From the NCBI GenBank assembly GCA_947650285.1, contig CANTFL010000363.1, forward strand, positions 62,001 to 126,000: DNA of 64,000 nucleotides, read 5' to 3'. Positions 57,301 to 64,000 of this stretch are shown here, piece by piece. Source of the DNA: Hyaloperonospora brassicae (lineage: Eukaryota > Oomycota > Peronosporomycetes > Peronosporales > Peronosporaceae). Numbering within the stretch: position 1 is the first letter of the stretch; every line of letters starts with the position of its first letter. Under the pieces are notes generated by a model, which made no database searches, was not told the origin of the DNA, and saw only the letters and a program-made list of their open reading frames with translations. The position numbers were made by a program, and so were the translations under genes.

Positions 57301-58829
57301 AGTTCTTGCGTTCGCGCTCCAGACGATCCGTCTGGTCGCGGAGATGAGAGACCTCAGAACTCAAACGAGAGATCTTCCCGCGAGCTGTCGCCAGCTCGCC
57401 GAAAAGGAGCGAACATCCCGCTCGACCTGAAGCTGCGAGACCGCATACTTAGCGCGGTGCTTCGCATTCTCCGTCTCGTGTTCCTTGCGTTACTTCCGCG
57501 AGGAATCATACAGGTCGTAACGCCTGTTCCTCTCGTGCGTCAAATCATCGCGCAATTCGTCGATTGCGCGATCCATCTCGTAAGGGTCGAGATGGTGAAC
57601 CGAATCATCCGGAGGAGGTTTTTCCTCCTCCATTACATCCTTTGGTGGATACTCACGGTGGTCAACGCTTTCTAGTGGAGCGTATCTTGAACCACCGTGA
57701 CGATGCAGGATCAAGGACGAGCTACCTCGTCCAGTGGCGGGGGTATCCACCCTCTTGGATCAGCTGGGAGCGGGGCTCCCAGCTGATGATGGATGTGCCT
57801 GGTCTCATTCACCAGTATGACGAGACCCATCCGATAAGACCTCGGGCCCATCGGTAAACACGCGCTTTTGGCGCTTGTAGACGGATTGCAAATGTACAAT
57901 CGCGTCACGCATCACACTCGAGATATGTGCCCTTCCCCAGGGCGAACTTAGGTAGTACACATCCCTAAGTGCACGCTGCGAGTTGTCAACACAACTCGCA
58001 CAAGGGTCTCCCCATGTGAGACAAGGAATGTCTGCCTCACTCGACAAACAGTGCAACCGGTACCTTGCACCGGTTGGTGTTCGCTTTTCAAACTTGAGGC
58101 GTACCGCGTCAAGTTTCTTAAGCCACCCTTCTCGTCCAAAATTCTTTACGTTTTGGACGAACGCGTTCCACGCAGCCAAAAGCGAGGCCTTGTCGCGCTT
58201 TTGGTTGCCGATGTACCATCGATGTCTAAGGCAGACATCGAGATAAAATTCTTCCTCATCGCGAAAGTTATTCTCGCTGGGATCCAAGCCGTGAAGCTCA
58301 GTCGCATCGAATAAGGGTATTCGATGGTGTTGGCTATTCTCGTGAGACAAGCTATTGATGAGCCGTTCGGTCAAACACCACGGCTTCATTTAATCACGCT
58401 TCACAGTGGTACCCTTGTCGGTACCACGGTTGTCAGTATGACGATGGGTTGCACCATCGTCAGGTCGCTCGTGCGGATGAGCACGAGCTGATTGCGGTGA
58501 TGAGCAATCATACTTATCATCAGACTCATCATCACTGCCGAACAGACTGTGACACATGTCACGAGTCCGTACATCCGGCAGTGTCGTGGATGAATGAGGC
58601 ACCGCAGGTGAACGCGATGCCTACAAAGGCTTTTTCGAGTCAGACACGTCTGACCCGCCAGAACAGATGACCTCTAGGTCAGGGTCATCATGCGCACGCG
58701 GAATGATACCGCGTGCACTTGCAGCACCTGTTGATGCAGGCGGAGAACGAGCAGCAGACGACGAATCGTCTACCGCAGAGGCTGGCACAGCAGCGGGCTG
58801 TGCGTGTCTTGAGTCACCCGCATAGACAT
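57230..58829 (-). pseudogene. Antisense ORF of the gypsy element, copy B
   Basis: On the strand opposite gag-pol, from ATG 58827-58829 to a stop at 57230, about 533 codons. The N-terminal part is Ala/Ser-rich with a frameshift just after the start. A long clean block 58389-57805 (about 195 codons) is the conserved core: K-P-W-C-L, H-R-W-Y-I-G-N-Q-K-R-D-K, W-N-A-F-V-Q-N-V-K-N-F-G-R-E-G-W and C-L-T-W-G-D-P-C-A-S-C. The part opposite pol (57750-57230) is a coiled coil (D-E-L-R-D-D-L, L-R-D-Q-T-D-R-L-E-R-E-R-K-N) with a K-K-K-A-R tail. A TAA at about 58390 and others break it. Roughly 80 percent of core residues match copy A. Function unknown. Confidence 0.72.
57564..57857 (+). pseudogene. pol: pol of copy B: C-terminal chromodomain
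   Basis: H-P-L-V-D-T-H-G-G-Q-R-F-L-V-E-R-I-L leads to Y-L-V-Q-W-R-G-Y-P-P-S-W-I-S-W-E and D-V-P-G-L-I-H-Q-Y-D-E. It is uninterrupted and ends at TAA 57855-57857. A one-base loss near 57406 and a TAG near 57453 separate it from the GPY/F module. The whole domain overlaps the antisense ORF. Confidence 0.85.
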
Positions 58830-58944
58830 GTTAACTATGCGAGGTCGGGTGGAAAGTGAATGGAACGGACCCAACAAGTGCTCCCTGTCCCATTGGTGCC
58901 CAACGGGTGGCCGCCATATTTTTGATAGTCACACGGTGACTATC

Positions 58945-58959
58945 AGTTAAGGGGGGTGA
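58945..58959 (+). promoter_or_regulatory. Polypurine tract of copy B
   Basis: TTAAGGGGGGTGA directly before the 3' LTR at 58960. Confidence 0.6.
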
Positions 58960-59371
58960 TATGACGGGGTAGCCCGTTACATGGAAATTGTCATTTGAGA
59001 GATTATGACAATAGAGAAAATTATTTTGAATATTTTTTCTACAAGATCACCAAAGTTGTGATATAGATGGGTCGACCAAATGGTCTGCTGATTGGTTGTT
59101 ATCTTGACGATATCAACCCACCAATCGCCGCAAGACGCGCGCAATGAGTGGTGAGTAGACGTCGTCATACATTCAGTTATATTAGTATAATTAAGTTAAT
59201 TCAAACAGAGAGACAGCGGTTAAAGACTTAGTTATATTAATATAACAGCTCTACTTTCCCCTAAGACAGTGTTGCCTCTGTCTTACCTACCGCTTCCTCG
59301 GTTGCCTCGTGCACGCTTGTCGGTGCACGATACCCTTGCGTTAAGTTAACGCAAGGGTGTGCCCCGTTACA
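58960..59371 (+). repeat. 3' LTR of copy B
   Basis: 412 bp. The first bases are mutated (TATGACGGGG for TGTAACGGGG). Near the end lies a perfect palindrome with 13-base arms (59332-59344 and 59346-59358). It is followed by the target duplication GTCGT. Confidence 0.92.
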
Positions 59372-59376
59372 GTCGT

Positions 59377-60339
59377 ACTGTATAAGAAATCAGCATGTTC
59401 GCAGTCAGCTTTGTTCCCGATTATCTTAGAGCTGATGTAGAGTCGGTATTGCAGTTTACGTCATGATTTTGCTTTTCTTGTTACTCTTCGTCTTGATTCT
59501 TTATAGAGTAAGCAGATAGATTATTTACCAGCATGTGGTTTAATTAGTACGCAACCACGGTGATGTGAAGCCTTCTATATGACGCAATAAATACATTTGT
59601 GCGCAGTCGTGTAGGGCCGTTTGAGATTACGCTCGTTTGTAACTGTCAATCGCGGGATTCGACATCTCTATCATCCATTTCCCGTACATCATAGGCGTGT
59701 TTGTCATCCGCTTGACATCATACGCAAATATTTATCATTTTTGTCAGCTCTAACCGAGAGTATAATCCACGTTTGAGACAATTCGTACATTGTATAACAC
59801 TTAGATACCCGCTTGTCTTTTGCAGCACTAAATTTAAAGTGATTTATCGTTTAGCTTTCTCTGTTGATCTCACCTAATAGTTTTAGTACTGCAAACATGT
59901 ATATATACTGGCTTCTAGATCTCCGTATCTAGAAGCTCACACAACTACAACCTTGGTTGCTCAAATATCCGTGCTAACTGTCGTTCGCTAGACAAACACG
60001 TACTACCCCAAGGCGCATATTTCTTATCGACGTAGGACAATGTTGTACGCAAGATCATGTAGTTATACAGTAGCCATACGCGGCGTGTGACCTTGTGCAC
60101 CGCTCTGTGTTACAAAAATATAGGGCACTCTGTTTTGGTTTCAGGGGGGAAATAGTAGAAATGGGGGGGGGTGATATTTCATCACCCTTAATCTTATTCA
60201 ATTTATATACCACTCAAATAAAGTGTATTAGCATATTAGTTGGTGTGTGTACATCAATTGCGCTCTATGTTCGCTCGTCTCAAAACCGGTGCTGATTTCT
60301 GAACTTTTTTAACAAATCTACAGCTGGTTTTTAGATTTG
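59377..60339. other. Gene-free sequence with one strong hairpin
   Basis: No gene recognised. A perfect hairpin with ten-base arms, GCTTCTAGAT and ATCTAGAAGC, and a six-base loop lies at 59911-59936. A G run is present at 60164-60171. Confidence 0.45.
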
Positions 60340-60660
60340 TTCTTTTTCTACCCCAACACTCTTGCCCCTTGACCAAACGTGTGCGCATAACGTAGCTTTG
60401 ACGCGTGCCACGAGAATGCCGTCGACCGTATACATTTCCTTCTCTACTCCTGTGCAACCTGTGGCCGCGCGAGAAAAATACCCTAGGCAAACCCTCCCAA
60501 ATTTCGAATTCCGCAATGGAGGATTCCCGCCAAAGATGGGCGTCCGTAGCCAGGCGCCCGTAATCATTTGCCCGTAATCAGGTGCCGTAAGAAATTGTTA
60601 GAGATCAGCTGTCCGTAAAAAAGTGCCCATAATCAATTACCCGAAATCAGGAATCCAGTC
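60340..60660 (-). repeat. Repeat Z with conserved peptide, copy 2
   Basis: Partner of 31915-32180. The minus-strand frame 60567-60331 is open (about 78 codons) through N-P-P-L-R-N, R-V-C-L-G-Y, G-C-T-G-V-E, T-V-D-G-I-L-V and C-A-H-V-W-S-R to V-G-V-E-K. Upstream (60545-60655) are seven or eight imperfect 14-base units of the type TGATTACGGGCAAA. The product is not recognised. Confidence 0.45.
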
Positions 60661-60732
60661 TAAGGGTGTAAGAAAGAGAGATAGACATCCCTGTGCATTC
60701 GTTATCATGTTTATCTGTGCGTAAATGACTGA

Positions 60733-61144
60733 TGTAACGGGGCAGCCCGTTACATGGAATTGTCACGTTAAGAAAAGTGACAATAAAGAATATTAAGTTG
60801 AATATTCTTTTAACAATATAAACGAAGTGGTGATATTGAAGGGTCGACCAAAGAGTCTGCTCATTGGTTGATATCTTGATGATATCGACCCACCAATCGC
60901 CGCAAGACGCGCGCAATGAGTGGTGAGTAGACGTCGTCATACATTCAGTTAGATTAGTATAATTAAGTTAAGTCAAACAGAGAGACAGTGGATAAAAGAC
61001 TTAATTATTTTAATATAACAGTTTTTCTTTTCCCTAAGACAGTGTTGCCTCTGTCTTACCTACCGCTTCCTCGGTTGCCTCGTGCACGCTTGTCGGTGCA
61101 CGATACCCTTGCGTTAAGTTCACGCAAGGGTGTGCCCCGTTACA
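60733..61144 (+). repeat. LTR of a rearranged element (B subtype)
   Basis: 412 bp, TGTAACGGGGCAGCCCGTTA to CCCCGTTACA, very similar to the copy B LTRs. It is followed by the usual primer site at 61147. Confidence 0.9.
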
Positions 61145-61146
61145 CC

Positions 61147-61165
61147 TGGTAGCACTTTGTAGTCC
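61147..61165 (+). promoter_or_regulatory. Primer binding site of the rearranged element
   Basis: TGGTAGCACTTTGTAGTCC, as in the other copies. The next 20 bases differ slightly from copy B. Confidence 0.55.
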
Positions 61166-61194
61166 TTCCAGCCACCACCTCCACATCATCCACG

Positions 61195-61572
61195 ATGAAC
61201 ATGCTGATTGATGAGGAGACCTTTCACGCCACGCGTGAGAGGTTTAACCATTTGAGTGACATCGAATGGAGAGCGGTAGAACGCATGAGTTCTACCGTAG
61301 GCGAGGTCGCTATTAGCGCCATGTTGGAGTCTCTAGACAGAGACCAACAACATGCCGCTATCGCAAAGTTCATCCAAAGTGAACTTGTCGCCGAAAGGGA
61401 GAAAGTAGCCTTGCTCCACCAGCAAGGCTCTCAACAGGCCGAGCAGAATCCAATGATGAGTATGTTTGCTCATCACCGCAATCAGTTCGTGCTGCTTCGC
61501 ACGAGCGACCTGACGATGGTGCAACCCATCGTCATACTGACAACCGCGGTACCGACAAGGGTACCACTGTGA
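61195..61572 (+). pseudogene. gag: gag N-terminus fused to foreign sequence
   Basis: Codons 61195-61446 are the first 84 residues of B-type gag (start M-N-M-L-I-D-E-E-T-F-H, end Q-Q-A-E-Q). At 61446/61447 the sequence switches to an inverted copy of the element's 3' region, and the frame runs on to a stop at 61572 in non-gag sequence. The 125-codon chimera is a by-product of a rearrangement, not a designed gene. Confidence 0.75.
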
Positions 61573-62744
61573 AGCGTGATGGTTTGAAGCCGTGGCGTTT
61601 GCCTGAACGGCTCATCAATAGCTTGTCTCACGAGAATAGCCAACACCATCGAATACCCTTATTCGATGCGACTGAGCTTCACGGGTTGGATCCCAGCGCG
61701 AATAACTTTCGCGATGAGGAAGAATTTTATCTCGATGTCTGCCTTAGACATCGATGGTACATCGGCAACCAAAAGCGCGACAAGGCCTCGCTTTTGGCTG
61801 CGTGGAACGCGTTCGTCCAAAACGTAAAGAATTTTGGACGAGAAGGGTGGCTTAAGAAACTTGACGCGGTACGCCTCAAGTTTGAAAAGCGAACACCAAC
61901 CGGTGCAAGGTACCGGTTGCACTGTTTGTCGAGTGAGGCAGACATTCCTTGTCTCACATGGGGAGACCCTTGTGCGAGTTGTGTTGACAACTCGCAGCGT
62001 GCACTTAGGGATGTGTACTACCTAAGTTCGCCCTGGGGAAGGGCACATATCTCGAGTGTGATGCGTGACGCGATTGTACATTTGCAATCCGTCTACAAGC
62101 GCCAAAAGCGCGTGTTTACCGATGGGCCCGAGGTCTTATCGGATGGGTCTCGTCATACTGGTGAATGAGACCAGGCACATCCATCATCAGCTGGGAGCCC
62201 CGCTCCCAGCTGATCCAAGAGGGTGGATACCCCCGCCACTGGACGAGGTAGCTCGTCCTTGATCCTGCATCGTCACGGTGGTTCAAGATACGCTCCACTA
62301 GAAAGCGTTGACCACCGTGAGTATCCACCAAAGGATGTAATGGAGGAGGAAAAACCTCCTCCGGATGATTCGGTTCACCATCTCGACCCTTACGAGATGG
62401 ATCGCGCAATCGACGAATTGCGCGATGATTTGACGCACGAGAGGAACAGGCGTTACGACCTGTATGATTCCTCGCGGAAGTAACGCAAGGAACACGAGAC
62501 GGAGAATGCGAAGCACCGCGCTAAGTATGCGGTCTCGCAGCTTCAGGTCGAGCGGGATGTTCGCTCCCTTTTCGGCGAGCTGGCGACAGCTCGCGGGAAG
62601 ATCTCTCGTTTGAGTTCTGAGGTCTCTCATCTCCGCGACCAGACGGATCGTCTGGAGCGCGAACGCAAGAACTTGATGGAGGTTCTTGAACGTGGGGGCT
62701 ATCTTCATCGGAAGAAGAAGGCTCGTACTGACAGTAGGGCATGA
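61447..62744 (+). pseudogene. Antisense ORF, rearranged copy
   Basis: Frame opens at the junction 61447 and is continuous to 62165 (about 240 codons). It includes the T-D-K-G-T-T-V-K-R-D-G-L-K-P-W join that copy B has lost to a stop, and the whole Trp/Cys core. After a TGA (62166-62168) and another at about 62212, the same frame continues through the coiled coil to TGA 62742-62744, with one TAA at 62481-62483. The upstream Ala/Ser-rich part is missing because of the junction. It is the cleanest example of the core. Confidence 0.72.
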
Positions 62745-64000
62745 ACCTCCCCACGTAAAACATAGGATGCGTGCGCATCTTACGTGGCAATTCGATCGTG
62801 TATGCATTGCCCTTGCGATGCAACACTCGAAATGGCCCAATGTATTTCGGCAGTAGTTTACTACTGCCGACACTAGTGACTGCATGTCCAGGTAAGTTTA
62901 CCGCAGACAGTAGTACTAGGTCGTTAACCTTAAATGAAAGAACATTTGCTCTTCCATTCTTGTCTGCGTTCCGTTTCTGGCGGTCCACCGCATTTGCGAT
63001 GGAGTCTTGAACGAAGCGGACTATCGCCTCTCGAGCCAGCAGGAAGTTCTCTGCTTACTCTTTGTTTTGTCTTTCAGTGCGCTTCGTGCGCACTGCTAAG
63101 AGATTGTTCTCTTCTACAGTGAGGTTGTCTTCTTCCTCGCTAGAATAATCGTTGACGATGCTGAATATACCAGCATCGTCATCATCATCCGAGTCAATAA
63201 TAGCGTCGTCGCTATTATTGAGGTGATCTTCTTCATCGATGTCGACCTGATCGACATTGGCATCATACGTGACGACGTTAGCGTCGACACGTGATGAGCA
63301 AGAGCCAAAACGGTTTTTGCTCGAGCGAGTCCCTCCCCCCTTATCCAAGAGTCACACTCTAGAAGGGCGGGCACACGTGGATGGCGTAAACCATTCACGT
63401 AAAACGGTGTGTGCTATGTTGAGGCATGCACCGAATTATTGATGGCGAATTCCACCATGGGTAGGAATTCGCTCCAACTCGAAAATGAGTGGACATATCC
63501 TCGAAGGATCTCTTCGAGGACACGGTTCACACGTTCCGTCTGACCATCTGTTTCGGGATGGTTCAGAAGTGGACATCGTCAACCGTGTTCCGAGAGAATG
63601 GAACACGGATTGCCAAAATTCCGCCGTGAATCGAGGGTCACGGTCAGATACGAGTTCACGGGGCAACCCGTGGAGTCCAAAGACCGTGTCGAGAAAGACA
63701 AGATCACAACCTTGAGCTTGATCGACTCAGGGACAGCAGCAAGATTCACCATCTTGCTGAACCGGTCAACAAACACAAGAATACCATTGTTCTTGTGAGC
63801 ATCTTCGGGAAAACCGAAGACGAAGTCCATTGAAACGGACTGCCAGCACTCTGCGGGAACAGGCAGAGGTTTCAATGGTGCACGGGATGAAGGACTAGGC
63901 TTCACCCGTTGACAAAACTCGCAAGCACGTATGTACTTGCGGACAAACTGATACTGGCGTGGCCAGTAAAAGTCACGACTTACCGTGAGGTAAGTCTTTT
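62116..64000 (-). pseudogene. pol: pol 3' part of the rearranged element (integrase to chromodomain)
   Basis: Minus strand: integrase core pieces (64000 down to about 63400, first Asp in S-M-D-F-V-F, S-D-R-D-P-R-F), acidic insert (63348-63055), GPY/F module (62988-62700) and chromodomain (62409-62116). Here the module and the chromodomain share one frame, broken only by a TAG near 62521, because the one-base loss seen in copy B is absent. Confidence 0.8.

Larger units (their letters stand above)
51372..59371 (+). mobile_element. Ty3/gypsy chromovirus, copy B (complete, with target duplication)
   Basis: 8,000 bp bounded by LTRs 51372-51784 and 58960-59371 and flanked on both sides by GTCGT (51367-51371 and 59372-59376). 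LTR identity is about 95 percent by eye, so it is older than copy A. It has the full order gag, pol with chromodomain, and antisense ORF. Stops and frameshifts occur in gag, the protease linker, RT, RNase H and integrase, so it cannot be autonomous. Confidence 0.92.
61447..64000 (-). repeat. Inverted copy of the 3' half of copy B
   Basis: Mirror image of 55974-58526: paired positions sum to about 119,973, so the centre is near 59,987. The arms are nearly identical, including copy B's integrase frameshift. The loop of about 2.9 kb holds the B 3' LTR, spacer, the LTR at 60733 and the gag fragment. The arm continues past the window end. Confidence 0.85.

Noticed and set aside
57490..57750. Reading the coiled-coil half of the antisense ORF as a separate gene
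   Set aside because: It keeps the frame of the upstream core in the rearranged copy (61447-62744), so one gene with stops is simpler.
61195..61572. Chimeric gag fusion as a new gene
   Set aside because: The second half is out of frame with the antisense gene it enters and is explained by the rearrangement junction.
1..64000. CRISPR arrays, operons, ribosome binding sites, rho-independent terminators
   Set aside because: No regularly spaced direct repeats and no prokaryotic gene organisation; the content is eukaryotic transposon DNA.

Overview
This is a repeat-dominated stretch of a eukaryotic genome. The best inference is a peronosporalean oomycete (a Phytophthora or downy-mildew type genome): the window holds Ty3/gypsy chromoviruses, a MULE transposase of the FAR1-like type, LINE 3' ends and tRNA-like SINE sequence, and no intact host gene, rRNA gene or bacterial operon signal. 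The assignment rests on element types, not on a diagnostic host gene.

Layout. 1-2412: decayed DNA with one old dispersed repeat. 2413-12387: a Ty3/gypsy element (copy 1, plus strand) interrupted by a 1,991-bp solo LTR of another family (5505-7495, 6-bp duplication CACAGG). 12388-22277: decayed DNA with a second dispersed-repeat copy and a tRNA-like sequence. 22278-30032: a second member (copy A, minus strand) with both LTRs. 30084-32180: LINE 3' remnant, then a short repeat that conserves an unknown peptide. 32290-35020: very old gypsy remnants ending in a chromodomain. 35369-36212: a loose protease/RT fragment. 36318-36740: an unrecognised 140-codon ORF. About 37 to 40.4 kb: a decayed LTR element of the same family as the solo LTR. 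40436-45446: decayed DNA. 45447-47690: old solo LTR followed by a second LINE copy. 49379-51250: a broken MULE transposase. 51372-59371: the best-preserved gypsy element (copy B, plus strand, 5-bp target duplication GTCGT). 60733-64000: an LTR and gag start joined to an inverted copy of B's 3' half, which runs off the window.

Shared gypsy design: LTR of 412-439 bp starting with a TGTAACGG palindrome, initiator-Met-type primer site, gag, a -1 frameshift signal, then protease, RT, RNase H, integrase, an acidic insert, a GPY/F module and a chromodomain. Between the chromodomain and the 3' LTR lies a long ORF on the opposite strand (about 535 codons), and its 3' part overlaps the end of pol. It is present in all four copies: Ala/Ser-rich start, conserved Trp/Cys core, coiled coil and basic tail. 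This antisense gene and the frameshift signal are the most interesting content. Every copy carries stops or frameshifts, and several lesions are shared between copies, so these elements probably spread with proteins supplied in trans.
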